The notes under the pieces were generated by a model. That model did no database searches. It worked only from the letters and a program-made list of their open reading frames with translations, and had not been told where the DNA came from. 64,000 bases of DNA from Sphaerothrix gracilis (lineage in GTDB: Bacteria; Cyanobacteriota; Cyanobacteriia; Phormidesmidales; Phormidesmidaceae). Position 1 is the stretch's first letter. The number at the start of each line of letters is the position of its first letter. Of this stretch, positions 1 to 9,344 are shown one piece after another. The position numbers and the translations under genes are program-made. The stretch covers positions 44,380-108,379 of the forward strand of contig NZ_JASATW010000019.1 of the NCBI RefSeq assembly GCF_030405905.1. The letters are read 5' to 3'.

Positions 1-1101
1 CTCTACCTCGATGCGTCCCTGATGGGCTTTGATAATCCGAGATGAGAGGTGCAGCCCCAAACCGCTGCCTGCCCGCATGTGCTGTCCCTGGCGGAACCAC
101 TCAAAAAGCTCTTGCTGATCCTCTGCCGAAATGCCAGTGCCTGTATCCTGAATCACCGCAACGGCATACTTTTCTCGATCTATTCTGCCGTCGCCATTCT
201 TTAACTCAACGCGAATTGTAATTCCCCCTTCATCCGTAAACTTGATGGCATTGCCAATCAAATTCGTAATCACTCGCCGGATTTCTAGGCAGTCTCCCAC
301 AATCTTGCCATCCCAGTTAGCGGCTTGAGAACTGCTGGTTTGCAGCTCCAAATTAAGCCCTTTCTCTTCAATCAAAGGCCGCAGTTCTTCAACCACATCT
401 CGAATCAAACCTTCAAAATCGAAGCGAGCAAACGTCATTGTTTTCTTACCCGCTTCGTGCCGATACACCTCCAGCAGCGTATTCACCATTTGCAGCAGAT
501 TTTGGTTGCTGCCAATAATGCCCTCGATCGCTTCCTGGGCAGTCGAGGCTACATCGCCAAATGTGCCTCTTTGAAGCAGGGTTAACATGCGATCGGCTGC
601 CACCAAAGGCGTGCGCAAGTCGTGGGTAAGGCGAGAGACAAAATCCTCCCGCTGACGCATAATTTCTTGTTCAGCATCAATGCTGTGCTTCAGCCGCAGC
701 AGCGCTCGCACCCGCGCCAGCAGTTCATCCATGTCAAAGGGTTTACGAATAAAGTCGTCAGCGCCTGTATCTAATCCTTTCACCACGCTTGACTCCTCGT
801 GGGCCGTGACGAGAAGAATGGGGATAAATGGCAAATTGGGATTGCTGCGAATCTTCTGTGTCACCTCATAGCCATTCATACCCGGCATCATCACATCTAG
901 CAGCACCAAACTCGGCGGAGACTGATGAACCTGCTCCAAAGCAGACATACCATCTTCGGCGAAGCTAAGCTGATAGCCTTCTTCTTCCAAAATGGTTTGA
1001 ACTAAAAATAAGTTATCAGGAGAATCATCAACGACTAAAATACAATCGCTTTGCGCTTGAAAAGAGGGTGAGGCATCGACATCGTGAATGGGCTGAAGCA
1101 T
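1..1101 (-). CDS. Hybrid response regulator / sensor histidine kinase (C-terminus cut by window edge)
   Basis: I translated this open frame from the ATG at 1101; it runs off the left edge after 367 codons without a stop. An N-terminal receiver domain (about residues 20-140) has the acidic pair VVDDSPDN, the phosphoacceptor Asp in LLLDVMMPG and the conserved Lys in RKPFD. A HisKA helix follows with the phosphoacceptor His in LTHDLRTPL, then an HATPase_c domain with an N box (NLIGNAIKF), a G1 box (DTGTGIS) and a second glycine box (GSGLGL). Only the last few residues are missing. There is no membrane segment, so it should be a cytoplasmic kinase driven by its own receiver domain. It is the first of four minus-strand signalling genes. 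The input signal cannot be told from sequence. Confidence 0.9.
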   Translation of the reverse strand, partial: MLQPIHDVDASPSFQAQSDCILVVDDSPDNLFLVQTILEEEGYQLSFAEDGMSALEQVHQSPPSLVLLDVMMPGMNGYEVTQKIRSNPNLPFIPILLVTAHEESSVVKGLDTGADDFIRKPFDMDELLARVRALLRLKHSIDAEQEIMRQREDFVSRLTHDLRTPLVAADRMLTLLQRGTFGDVASTAQEAIEGIIGSNQNLLQMVNTLLEVYRHEAGKKTMTFARFDFEGLIRDVVEELRPLIEEKGLNLELQTSSSQAANWDGKIVGDCLEIRRVITNLIGNAIKFTDEGGITIRVELKNGDGRIDREKYAVAVIQDTGTGISAEDQQELFEWFRQGQHMRAGSGLGLHLSSRIIKAHQGRIEVE

Positions 1102-1228
1102 TGTATTTTGAAAATAATTTAGTAAGAATACATGATTTTCAAACTTAGCCGAGGGAAAAGCTGGAAGGTACGCAGCGATCGCAGTCATTAGGTTCAAGAC
1201 CTCAACCTAGGCGCGATCGCTCAAGCCT

Positions 1229-2518
1229 TTAGGAAGCCAAAATATCAACCTTTGTACATGTTTCAGAACTGTCAGGTTCCGCTGTTTGGACATGGCGAGG
1301 AATACTCACGGTAAAAACAGACCCCTGCTCTATATGACTATTGACTTCAACTGTGCCGTGCATCATCTTGACTAAAGAATCTACAATCGCTAGCCCAAGC
1401 CCCGTTCCTGGATAACGGCGGGTGCTGGTTTGATCAACCTGTCTGAAGGCTTCAAAAATGTGTTTGAGATGATTAGGCTCAATACCAATTCCGGTATCGC
1501 TCACCCGCAAACAAAGTTGCTCAGGCGATATTTCCGTGAGTTCAACGGAAACCCTACCTTGATCCGTAAATTTAATGGCGTTGGAGAGAAGGTTGACGAG
1601 GATCTGACGAAAGCGAATCGGATCGTTGATGATCCAAGGGTTGCTGAGCTGGATCTTGAGCTGTAGAGATAGACCGCTTTCTTCCGCTAGCGATCGCAGC
1701 TCCTCAGTCGTTGACTCGATTAGCTGAGCCGCATTAAACCTTTCTAGCTTGAGCTGTAAGCGGCCCGCTTCTATCTTAGAAAAGTCCAAAATGTCATTCA
1801 GCAAGGTCAGCAGATTTTTGCCGTTATTTAAAATGCGCTGCACCATATCTACATGTTGCTGCGAAAATCGCCCCTGACCGCGACGCAGCAAAATCTGAGA
1901 AAACCCAATGATGGCGTTCATCGGCGTTCTCAGCTCGTGAGACATAGTGGCTAAAAACTCAGACTTGAGCCGCGAAGCCCGGATGAGTTCAATATTTTGG
2001 AGCTGGATTTGCTGCCGCTGCTTTTCCAGCTCTAAATTTTGCCGGGTCAAAATTTCGTTCTTTTCCCGTAGCTCCTGCTGGGCCTGCGCCGCTTCAAGCT
2101 CAGCTTCATAGACCCGGATCGCATTGCGCAGACAGCGCACTAATGTACCCGGAGTGATTTTTGATTTTGATAAATAGTCCGAAGCGCCAGCCTTCATCAG
2201 CTCGACGGCTATTTCTTCATCGCCCTGACCTGTGAGCACAATCAGCGGAATCTTCAGACCGGACTGGCGCAAAGCTTTGACTAACTCCAGTCCGCTCATA
2301 TCTGGCAGGCGGTAGTCCAAAAAGATGCAGTCAAAGGAAAGCTGCCGCAGCATAGCGATCGCGGTTTGGCAGTTTTCTGCCTCATCAAACTGCAGCGGAA
2401 TATTAGCCTTTCTAAAAGCACGACGAACTGCCAAACGATCGATCTCGTCATCATCAACAATTAAAATCTTCAGCAAATTTGCTGATTGTGCAGTTGAGGC
2501 AGCAGTCGTTTTCTTCAT
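1229..2518 (-). CDS. Hybrid sensor histidine kinase (REC-HisKA-HATPase)
   Basis: A 429-residue cytoplasmic kinase. The receiver domain (about 15-135) has VDDDEID and the phosphoacceptor Asp68 in FLDYRLPD. A glutamine-rich coiled coil (about 140-185) leads to the HisKA domain with His194 in SHELRTPM. The HATPase_c domain has an N box (NLLSNAIKF), DTGIGI and GTGLGLAI. The order REC then kinase means the receiver probably controls the kinase behind it. The gene starts 20 bases after the end of the Rcp1-like regulator upstream on the same strand, so the two are probably co-transcribed. The neighbouring gene ending the window has the same architecture, suggesting a local duplication. Signal and target are unknown. 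Confidence 0.92.
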   Translation of the reverse strand: MKKTTAASTAQSANLLKILIVDDDEIDRLAVRRAFRKANIPLQFDEAENCQTAIAMLRQLSFDCIFLDYRLPDMSGLELVKALRQSGLKIPLIVLTGQGDEEIAVELMKAGASDYLSKSKITPGTLVRCLRNAIRVYEAELEAAQAQQELREKNEILTRQNLELEKQRQQIQLQNIELIRASRLKSEFLATMSHELRTPMNAIIGFSQILLRRGQGRFSQQHVDMVQRILNNGKNLLTLLNDILDFSKIEAGRLQLKLERFNAAQLIESTTEELRSLAEESGLSLQLKIQLSNPWIINDPIRFRQILVNLLSNAIKFTDQGRVSVELTEISPEQLCLRVSDTGIGIEPNHLKHIFEAFRQVDQTSTRRYPGTGLGLAIVDSLVKMMHGTVEVNSHIEQGSVFTVSIPRHVQTAEPDSSETCTKVDILAS

Positions 2519-2538
2519 TAACGCTTACGTGGGCAGTC

Positions 2539-2970
2539 TTACGGCATTTCGCATAGAGTCCAGTACTTGTTTAAAGTTGCCATCACCTCAGCGAAGTTAA
2601 GAAATGTGACAGGCTTCAACAAATACCCCGCAACATTTAACTTGTAGGCTTCGACCCGATCTTGATCCTGATTGGATGTGGTTAGCACAATTACGGGAGT
2701 TAGGCACAGCTTAGGATCAGCTCGGAGATTTTGTAAAAACTCGATGCCGCCCATCTTAGGCATATTCAAGTCCAGCAAAACCAGTCTCCTCTCATCGGGG
2801 ATCAAAGGACGCTTATCTTGACTTCCCTGCAGCATTTCTAGAGCTTCTAGACCGTTTCCAGCCACATAAAGTGGGTTGACGATGTTATTTTTGCGAAAAG
2901 CCCGCTTCACATTCATCACATCGACTTCGTCGTCTTCTACCAGCAGAATATTGATCGCTCTAGAGTCCAT
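2539..2970 (-). CDS. Rcp1-type single-domain response regulator
   Basis: A 143-residue protein made of one CheY-like receiver domain. The acidic pocket is E12-D13-D14, the phosphoacceptor is Asp67 in LLDLNMPKMGG, and Lys119 lies in LLKPV. The pattern ILLVEDDEVD plus an N-terminal 'NVKRAFRKNNI' helix is typical of the Rcp1 family, small regulators that receive phosphate from phytochrome-like or PAS-type kinases in cyanobacteria. It sits between a PAS kinase (upstream) and a REC-kinase (downstream) on the same strand, so a phosphorelay from the first through this shuttle to the second is a reasonable inference. It has no output domain. Confidence 0.92.
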   Translation of the reverse strand: MDSRAINILLVEDDEVDVMNVKRAFRKNNIVNPLYVAGNGLEALEMLQGSQDKRPLIPDERRLVLLDLNMPKMGGIEFLQNLRADPKLCLTPVIVLTTSNQDQDRVEAYKLNVAGYLLKPVTFLNFAEVMATLNKYWTLCEMP

Positions 2971-3128
2971 GAGGCGCGATTGCTACAAAGCAAAGTTAAG
3001 GTTTTGTCATTTATATCAAGTCCGACGGTCAATACCTATCTGCTAAGGGATAGACTCTAGCGTTTGGAATTTTTCGCTCACAGCCATCGCTCAGCCAACC
3101 GCCTGCCTATCTATTAGCATTCCCATCG

Positions 3129-4910
3129 TCAGTTTTGTTTAGGCCAGATGAAGTGAAAGGTGGTCCCCTCTCCTAGCTGAGAGTCCACATTAATCTCGCC
3201 ACCCTCCGTATCAATAATTTTTTTGATGATAGACAAACCAATGCCGGTGCTTTCAGTTTTGTCGCGGGGTTCAAGGGTTTGGAACACTTGAAAGATCTTA
3301 TCGTGATATTGAGGCGCAATTCCAGGGCCGTTATCGCTGACTAAAAATTCGTAATATGAGTCTTTGTCGTGGAATTGAATATCTATTTTGCCTTGAGGCT
3401 TGTCGTTGTATTTAACGGCGTTGCTGATCAGGTTCGAGAAAACCTGCCGCAAAATCAGGCGCTTAGCGGTTATCGTCGGCAGATGCGATGGCAGGTTAAT
3501 CACAAAATCGTCGGGTGGGGCCTGCAAATCAATCACTTCTGCCAAAAAGTCTTGCAGTGAAAAGGTTTCTGTCGGGACTTCTTTGCGCCCTATACGGGAA
3601 TAGGCTAGGAGTCCTTCAATCAGCGCCTCCATGCGATGAACTCGGCCCCGCATCAGTCGCATATGTTCTTGACTTTCTGCTGGTAGCTGATCGCCGACGT
3701 CTTCTTCTATCCAGGTAGAAAGATTGGCGATCGCCCGCAATGGGGCCTTCAGATCATGGGAGGCAACATAGGCAAACTGATCGAGTTCTTGATTACGTCG
3801 CTCTAAGAGGCCGGTCGTTTGTAGCAGCAGCGTATTAATTTGCGCCAGTTCGTTAGCGCGGGCCTCCAGCATTTCTTGGGCTTTACGGCGATCGCTGATA
3901 TCGTTGATAACCCCGACCATACCGACAAAAGCGGCGCTTTCGTCATGCTGAGGCTGTAGGTCTATTTCAATCCAGCAGGTTTGGCCTGAACGAGTCTGCA
4001 ACCTCAGTTCACGCTGCTGCTGCTGCAAATTTTGAGCCATCTGCTGGGTGCAGTCACGACACCAGGGCTGATCTTGAACATGGAAATACTGCCAGAAAGG
4101 TTTTCCTAAGCTTTCCTCAGACGAAAAACCGGTAATTGCCTGCCATGAGGCATTCAAGAATGTCCAATTGCCCTCCGCGTCCGTCTGAAAGATAATCTCA
4201 CGAATACTGTCTACGACGGAGCGATAGCGCTGTTCACTGAGGCTCAGAGCCTGTCTAGCAGCCTCGATTTCGGCCTTGGCTGTGCGCTCTCGTTTTAGCA
4301 GATTGTCTTTCACCTGGTTAGCGACTTCTAACTCAGCCGTACGGGCTGCCACCCGCTCCTCTAGTTCCTGATTCAGCGCCGCCAAGCGGAATTCCATCTG
4401 CTTGCGCTCGGTGATATTTAAGCTGACGCCAATAATGCGATGAATTTCTTTGTCGGCATCGTTCAAAGGAGTCAGGGTAGTTAACCACCACGACTCCTGG
4501 CCTGAAAAAGGCAGCTTTTCCTCATACTCAACCGTCTGCCTTGCTGCCACACAGGACTGATAGCGCGATCTCACTGCCGCGGCTGCCGCAGCGGGCAAAA
4601 TATCTTCTGGCCCGCTGCCAATCACATGGTCAGCCGATAGACCTGTCAAACGCTCAGAAGCGGGATTGAAGCCGGCATAGCGAAAATTTCCATCGGGCAA
4701 AACATCCACGACAAAAATTGCTTCTCTGACATTGTCGTAAACGCTGCGTAAAAAAAGTTCTTGTTGACGCAGCGCTCTCATAGTCTCCTCGTGATCGGCC
4801 TGTAGCTGACTATACTCAACCCGGGTGTCTGCCAAATTTTCCTGCAGGCGATCGCCACGACTGCGCGCCGTAGGCTCTTGAGGATGAAACGCATCTGGAA
4901 ACTGAGCCAT
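3129..4910 (-). CDS. PAS-domain sensor histidine kinase
   Basis: A 593-residue soluble kinase. A coiled coil (about 20-50) precedes a first PAS domain (about 52-170, ending in the PAC-type NITERKQ), a second coiled coil (170-225) and a second PAS domain (about 228-342, ending NDISDRRKAQ). The HisKA domain has His385 in ASHDLKAPLRAI, the variant seen in cyanobacterial phytochrome-type kinases that partner Rcp1 regulators. The HATPase_c domain has NLISNAVKYND, DNGPGI and STGIGLSI. No GAF chromophore pocket is present, so it is not itself a phytochrome. It is first in the minus-strand cluster with the Rcp1-like gene 158 bases downstream. The PAS ligand is unknown. Confidence 0.92.
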   Translation of the reverse strand: MAQFPDAFHPQEPTARSRGDRLQENLADTRVEYSQLQADHEETMRALRQQELFLRSVYDNVREAIFVVDVLPDGNFRYAGFNPASERLTGLSADHVIGSGPEDILPAAAAAAVRSRYQSCVAARQTVEYEEKLPFSGQESWWLTTLTPLNDADKEIHRIIGVSLNITERKQMEFRLAALNQELEERVAARTAELEVANQVKDNLLKRERTAKAEIEAARQALSLSEQRYRSVVDSIREIIFQTDAEGNWTFLNASWQAITGFSSEESLGKPFWQYFHVQDQPWCRDCTQQMAQNLQQQQRELRLQTRSGQTCWIEIDLQPQHDESAAFVGMVGVINDISDRRKAQEMLEARANELAQINTLLLQTTGLLERRNQELDQFAYVASHDLKAPLRAIANLSTWIEEDVGDQLPAESQEHMRLMRGRVHRMEALIEGLLAYSRIGRKEVPTETFSLQDFLAEVIDLQAPPDDFVINLPSHLPTITAKRLILRQVFSNLISNAVKYNDKPQGKIDIQFHDKDSYYEFLVSDNGPGIAPQYHDKIFQVFQTLEPRDKTESTGIGLSIIKKIIDTEGGEINVDSQLGEGTTFHFIWPKQN

Positions 4911-5647
4911 AAAACATTAACGAAAAAATTCGAAAGACAACGCTTTAGGACTGAGCGATCATAACTGGGATCTAGACAGGGTATCTCAGCCGAAACCTCT
5001 GTCAAAATGCCAGTCAGACATCAGTAAATCGTGAAGCACAGGGAGCTAGCTGCTAGGGACAGCCTAGCGCAATCCTGATCCCCACCTTATAAATTCAATC
5101 ATCCCTAAAACCCGACAGCGTATGACTATAGACAGATATCCGAATGGTTCAACTCTGTGGGTAGTTTCTCGGATCTTCATCGCCCAGCAATTCTATCCTG
5201 AAAGCGCAATCCATCAAAATTTCAGAATTTGGCTAATCGTCTGCGAGGCCGTTGAGGCTCAAAGGCGGTTTTCCAAGTCTTAATTAAGAAATGATACTCC
5301 CCCAAAATCTATCTAGAGATTTATCTAGCTAAGACAAAAAATAGTTCTTTTGTCAGGCGTTAATTCTGTAGGTGTTTTAGTAAATTTGGCCGTAATCTGT
5401 TTTGAAGTCTATTTTTGCAGTTATTTCATCAATCACTTAACTTACTTGGGAAATACATAACGGCAATTTTCCACCGCCATTCTAGAGACAAGTCGAAGTG
5501 AAGAGTGGGCGGTTAATGAGGTGACAATAAATTACGTTTTTGCTTTTTTGCTAAATAATGATTGCAGTTTTGAGTTTAGTTAGACCAATCATGCTAGTTG
5601 ACAGCCCCCTACTCTGTCTGGATTATCCGTTCGGGGAGGTGCGTTGA
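4911..5647. other. Intergenic region between divergent signalling and DUF2294 genes
   Basis: About 740 bases without a convincing gene. It must hold the promoters for the minus-strand kinase cluster and the plus-strand DUF2294 gene. The stretch 5280-5600 is AT-rich compared with the surroundings. A minus-strand open frame that extends upstream of the PAS kinase start lacks coding character. I see no RNA gene or repeat. Confidence 0.4.
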
Positions 5648-6055
5648 ATGGGATCTCAAGAGCAAACGATTGGTCAGCTTGAACGGGATTTATCACAGAA
5701 GCTGCAGGCGCTTTATCGTCATCGACTGGGACACCGCGTAGGTAAAGTGACCTGCCAGATGTTCGAGCAGAAGTTGGCGATCGTGCTTGAAGACTCCCTG
5801 ACCCTGCCAGAGCAGCTGATTGTGGAAGACGGCAGCACTGAGCTGGCTGATGAAATTCACGGACAAATTGAGCGCCTGCTGCGGCCTGAGATCAAGCAGC
5901 TCATTGAGACGATTTTTGCAGTTGAAGTCCTGGATCTACTATCAGATGCCAAACTCAGCACGGGGCGCACAGGCATGATAGCTATTCTGGACAAAGTTCC
6001 AGACGTGCGAAATCCTGATGCAATTCCCAAGATTAAGAAAAAGGCGGCAACTTAG
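5648..6055 (+). CDS. DUF2294 domain-containing protein
   Basis: A 135-residue protein that I recognise as a DUF2294 family member. It has a helical start (QLERDLSQKLQALYR), a central strand pair around KVTCQMFEQKLAIVLEDSLT, and a helical stretch around LRPEIKQLIETIFAVEVLDL with the characteristic 'TGRTGMIAIL' near the end. The family is common in cyanobacteria and Gram-positive bacteria, and its biochemical role is not established. The start is the ATG at 5648, eight bases after GGGGAGG, a good ribosome binding site. It stands alone between a long upstream region and the NarL-type regulator, with no tight operon partner. Confidence 0.75.
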   Translation: MGSQEQTIGQLERDLSQKLQALYRHRLGHRVGKVTCQMFEQKLAIVLEDSLTLPEQLIVEDGSTELADEIHGQIERLLRPEIKQLIETIFAVEVLDLLSDAKLSTGRTGMIAILDKVPDVRNPDAIPKIKKKAAT

Positions 6056-6307
6056 CCAGTGAACTGGATTGATTGAATTGAACTCAGCTAGCTCAACGAG
6101 GGCTAACAGCAATCTAATTGTAGGAAACTAGGCAGCAATAGTAGAATTAGGGAGTTAAGCGTAAACAGCTTAATCTCGGCTAGCGCCGCCATGTGTAGCT
6201 GAACCCTAAAGCGCTTCCATTTTAGGCATTGCAGTAAACTTCATTTTGCGCCTACAAGTGAGCTTTAAGCGATCGCCTTTACCCAGATATCCCCTGATTT
6301 TTCCACT

Positions 6308-7012
6308 ATGGACAACATCCGAATCGTTTTGATAGAAGATCATGACTTAACCCGCGTCGGCCTCAAAGCTGCGATGCAGCAGCAGCCTGACATGAGCGTA
6401 GTGGGAGAAACAGGCAATGGTAAGGCTGGACTCAGCATTTTGCGGGAAATCCAGCCAGATATAGCCGTAGTGGATATCGGTCTGCCGGATATTGACGGCG
6501 TGGAGCTAACTCGGCAGTTCAAGGAAAGTCAGGGGGAGGCTGAGACCAAAATTTTGATCCTGACGATGCACGATAATGAGGAAGCGGTGATGGCCGCCTT
6601 TGCGGCTGGGGCTGACTCTTACAGCGTTAAGGATGTAGACATTGAGCAGCTAATTGAGGCAATTCGCGTCACCCACGCGGGCAATGCCTGGATTGATCCG
6701 ACCATTGCTCGCATTGTTCTCAATCAGGCCCAGCAGCAGCAGGTAGAGATTGCCAGTTCCGGTGACGCTGCCGATGCGGAAAATTCTAAGGCCGACTACG
6801 AGCAGGTATTAGCAGCCTATCCGCTTACAGAGCGGGAGCTAGAGGTTTTAGAGCTAATCGTAGCGGGCTACAGCAACGCGGCGATCGCCGAGGAACTCTA
6901 CATCACGGTCGGCACGGTCAAGACCCACGTTTGCAACATTCTCAATAAGCTCAGCGCCAGCGATCGCACTCAGGCTGCCGTCCGTGCCCTACGGACTGGA
7001 CTGGTTAGCTAG
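6308..7012 (+). CDS. NarL/LuxR-family response regulator
   Basis: A 234-residue two-domain transcription factor. The receiver domain (1-120) has IEDHD near the N-terminus and the phosphoacceptor Asp56 in VVDIGLPDIDG. A linker of about 45 residues, rich in Gln and Ala, leads to a LuxR-type helix-turn-helix (about 170-234) with LTERELEVLELI and TVGTVKTHVCNIL. An unusual point is the receiver ending 'SYSVKDVD', where the conserved Lys is kept. Phosphorylation should promote dimerisation and DNA binding. No kinase is adjacent on the same strand; the four two-component genes to the left are possible partners but this is only inference. Confidence 0.93.
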   Translation: MDNIRIVLIEDHDLTRVGLKAAMQQQPDMSVVGETGNGKAGLSILREIQPDIAVVDIGLPDIDGVELTRQFKESQGEAETKILILTMHDNEEAVMAAFAAGADSYSVKDVDIEQLIEAIRVTHAGNAWIDPTIARIVLNQAQQQQVEIASSGDAADAENSKADYEQVLAAYPLTERELEVLELIVAGYSNAAIAEELYITVGTVKTHVCNILNKLSASDRTQAAVRALRTGLVS

Positions 7013-7112
7013 CCGTTTTGGGGCTGATACGCTAATAAGTCGCAAGAGGGATGTATCGTCAGCAACAGTTTCGTAACCTGAGCTTAAAGGTTGATATATA
7101 AGGATTTAACCT

Positions 7113-7292
7113 ATGAACTTATTTATGCAAACTGCTGAATCTACGGCACTACCCATATCGCTGGGTATGATATTTTTTATTGGTTTTGTGGCAGCAGTCG
7201 TTCTAGGTTCAATTGCCTGGTACAACTCGAAGCGCCCGGCAGGTTGGGAGGACAAAGAGCGTCCTGACGTTGTGCCCAAAATTGACAAGTAA
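7113..7292 (+). CDS. psb35: Small single-span membrane protein, Psb35-like (photosystem II assembly)
   Basis: A 59-residue protein. The N-terminal dozen residues are followed by one transmembrane helix (about 14-37, LGMIFFIGFVAAVVLGSIAW) and a charged tail with the motif YNSKRPAGWEDKERPD. This tail is shared by a small conserved cyanobacterial protein that I associate with Psb35 (Ssl2148 in Synechocystis), which binds the CP47 module and high-light-inducible proteins during photosystem II assembly. The match is from memory and the symbol is tentative. The start is the ATG at 7113 behind AAGGATTTAACCT. A strong hairpin terminator begins 32 bases after the stop, so it is probably transcribed alone. 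Confidence 0.6.
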   Translation: MNLFMQTAESTALPISLGMIFFIGFVAAVVLGSIAWYNSKRPAGWEDKERPDVVPKIDK

Positions 7293-7323
7293 TTAATCGC
7301 TGACTCTTCTCAGTGAATCATTC

Positions 7324-7353
7324 AAAGACGCAGTTACATCGCGTCTTTTTTTT
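7324..7353 (+). terminator. Rho-independent terminator of the Psb35-like gene
   Basis: The arms AAAGACGC (7324-7331) and GCGTCTTT (7341-7348) form a perfect 8-bp stem with a 9-base loop, followed by a run of T to 7353. Confidence 0.85.
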
Positions 7354-7575
7354 GCTTTTTCCTGGCTGAGTTTAGATTTACCGCCTGCTGGTAGCGATCC
7401 GCGGGGGTAATCAGCCAAAGAATTTGGGATTACGTCTCCTGGGAGATGTGCGAACTATTAATAAGACGAATAATAAGCTATGTGAACTACTTTACTTAAA
7501 CGACCCAACAGTCAAACCTGTCGGCCCTGTTCCAGAGCAACTAGATCACACCTAAGGTAAGCGTTTTTCAATTTT

Positions 7576-8535
7576 ATGGCAACTGTTCGATACTCTACGG
7601 ATTCAGTACGTAACTATCTCAAAGAGATTGGTCGTATTCCTTTGCTTACCCACGAGCAGGAGATTTCCTACGGTAAGCAGGTGAAGCGTCTAATGGCCCT
7701 AGAAGCCGTCCGAGACTCGTTTGCTGAGGAGAAAGAGCGTCAGCCCTCCTTAGCTGAATGGGCAGAAGCCGCTAAGGTGTCAGAGACGGAACTAGCGCAA
7801 GTCGTCGAGAAAGGTGAGTCTGCCAAGAAAAAAATGGTGGCCGCCAACCTGCGTCTTGTGGTTTCCATCGCCAAAAAATACACCAAGCGCAACTTAGATC
7901 TGATGGATCTAGTGCAGGAGGGCACCATTGGCCTGCAGCGAGGCGTTGAGAAGTTTGATCCAGCCAAAGGCTATCGCTTTTCTACCTATGCTTACTGGTG
8001 GATTCGTCAGGCCATGACCCGCGCCTTAGCAGAGAAGAGTCGCACTATTCGCCTGCCCATTCACATCAACGAAACGCTCAACAAAATCAAGAAAGCTCAG
8101 CGTACCCTGGCCCAAGAACTAGGGCGCTCAGCCACCGTTTCCGAGCTGGCCGAACATCTAGAGCTTCCTAACAAGAAAGTGCGGCAATATCTCGGCTATG
8201 CCCGTCAGCCCCTGTCGCTGGAAACGCGTATGGGCGACAACCAGGACACTGAACTGGGAGATTTGCTAGAAGACCCCGATTCTTCCCCCGAAGACTTTAC
8301 AATCCAGACCAATCTGCAGCAAGATTTGCGCGAGATGATGTCTGGACTGACGCCGCAGCAGCGGGAAGTGCTGGCGTTGCGATTTGGCCTAGAAGATGGC
8401 CGCGAGCTATCACTGGCTAAAGTGGGTAAGCGACTCAACATCAGCCGCGAGCGCGTCCGGCAGCTACAGCAGCAAGCGGTGAAAAAGCTGCGTCAGCAAA
8501 GCGGCAATCTCAAAGAGTATCTGGTAGCCCTCTAG
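7576..8535 (+). CDS. Group 2 RNA polymerase sigma factor (RpoD family, SigB/SigD-like)
   Basis: A 319-residue sigma-70 factor lacking the long N-terminal region of the primary sigma. Region 1.2 (DSVRNYLKEIGRIPLLT) is followed by region 2, including LRLVVSIAKKYTKRNLDLMDLVQEG and the -10 recognition helix with YAYWWIRQAM. Region 3 lies at about 180-235, and region 4 ends with the -35 helix-turn-helix (LNISRERVRQLQ). Length and composition fit the cyanobacterial group 2 factors, non-essential regulators of stress, light and nitrogen responses. I cannot assign the exact subgroup. Upstream, 7440-7575 holds no gene and probably the promoter. Confidence 0.93.
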   Translation: MATVRYSTDSVRNYLKEIGRIPLLTHEQEISYGKQVKRLMALEAVRDSFAEEKERQPSLAEWAEAAKVSETELAQVVEKGESAKKKMVAANLRLVVSIAKKYTKRNLDLMDLVQEGTIGLQRGVEKFDPAKGYRFSTYAYWWIRQAMTRALAEKSRTIRLPIHINETLNKIKKAQRTLAQELGRSATVSELAEHLELPNKKVRQYLGYARQPLSLETRMGDNQDTELGDLLEDPDSSPEDFTIQTNLQQDLREMMSGLTPQQREVLALRFGLEDGRELSLAKVGKRLNISRERVRQLQQQAVKKLRQQSGNLKEYLVAL

Positions 8536-8706
8536 GCGCAGTTTAGGCAGATTGCCATTCGATGCTGAGGGTCCAGGCGGTGAAGCTTCATCCTGGTATT
8601 GCGGTAAGACAGGCTGGGGTGAAGCGATCGCCTAACAATTGAGTCCATTAAAAAACTATTTTTATCAATCTAAGCTGTAACTGTTTATTTTTATAGAGGT
8701 GACATT

Positions 8707-9318
8707 ATGACACTTGGCAAACATCGGCGCGCTATTGGCGTTTTTTCTCGCGAACGCGATGCTCAATATGCTTACGAAGATCTCAAACAGTCAGGCTTTC
8801 CGGTTGATCATGTTTCGGTCGTAGCGAAACAGCCTACTGAAAACTCCACAGCCGGGAAAGACCTCACCCAAGAGCCAGGGCACGAGACGGGCAAAGGGGC
8901 CGCAGTGGGAGCCGTTACTGGCACAACGCTGGGACTGCTGGGCGGATTACTGGCGGGTGTAGCGACATTTGCCATACCGGGCGTGGGTGTCTTTATCGGG
9001 GCGGGCACGATTGCCACAACTCTAGCCACAACGCTGGCAGGCGGCGGCATTGGTGCTGTTTCTGGGGGCTTGGTTGGAGCGCTAGCAGGCTTAGGCATTC
9101 CAGATGACCGGGCCAAGGTTTACAGCGATCGCCTGTCTCAAGGGGACTATCTAATTGTGGTAGAAGGGACGGCTGACGAAATTTTACGAGCACAGTCAGT
9201 GCTGTTTAACCACCCAGGACTGGAAGAATGGGGTGTCTATGATGCCGACAGCGATCGCCCCCGGCAGGTTGATTTAGCAAGCGAAGTCCGCAGTGACTCT
9301 CAGCATTCACGGCCCTAG
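8707..9318 (+). CDS. General stress protein (GSP17M-like) with glycine-zipper segment
   Basis: A 203-residue protein. The N-terminal 45 residues (RAIGVFSRERDAQYAYEDLK ... DHVSVV) form the ferredoxin-like fold of the general stress protein 17M/YflT type. The middle (about 65-135) is very rich in Gly and Ala, with repeats such as GAAVGAVTGTTLGLLGGLLAG, and could insert in or lie on membranes. The C-terminal part (DRAKVYSDRLSQGDYLIVVEG) repeats a small alpha-beta unit. Such proteins are linked to osmotic and general stress in bacteria; the mechanism is unknown. The start ATG at 8707 follows a good GAGGTGAC site. It is separate from the sigma factor gene, 171 bases upstream. Confidence 0.75.
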   Translation: MTLGKHRRAIGVFSRERDAQYAYEDLKQSGFPVDHVSVVAKQPTENSTAGKDLTQEPGHETGKGAAVGAVTGTTLGLLGGLLAGVATFAIPGVGVFIGAGTIATTLATTLAGGGIGAVSGGLVGALAGLGIPDDRAKVYSDRLSQGDYLIVVEGTADEILRAQSVLFNHPGLEEWGVYDADSDRPRQVDLASEVRSDSQHSRP

Positions 9319-9344
9319 CCGCGGCTGAATACTATTGAAACAGA

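Noticed and set aside
4778..5005. 75-codon minus-strand ORF upstream of the PAS kinase
   Set aside because: It overlaps the kinase start in another frame and has no coding pattern.
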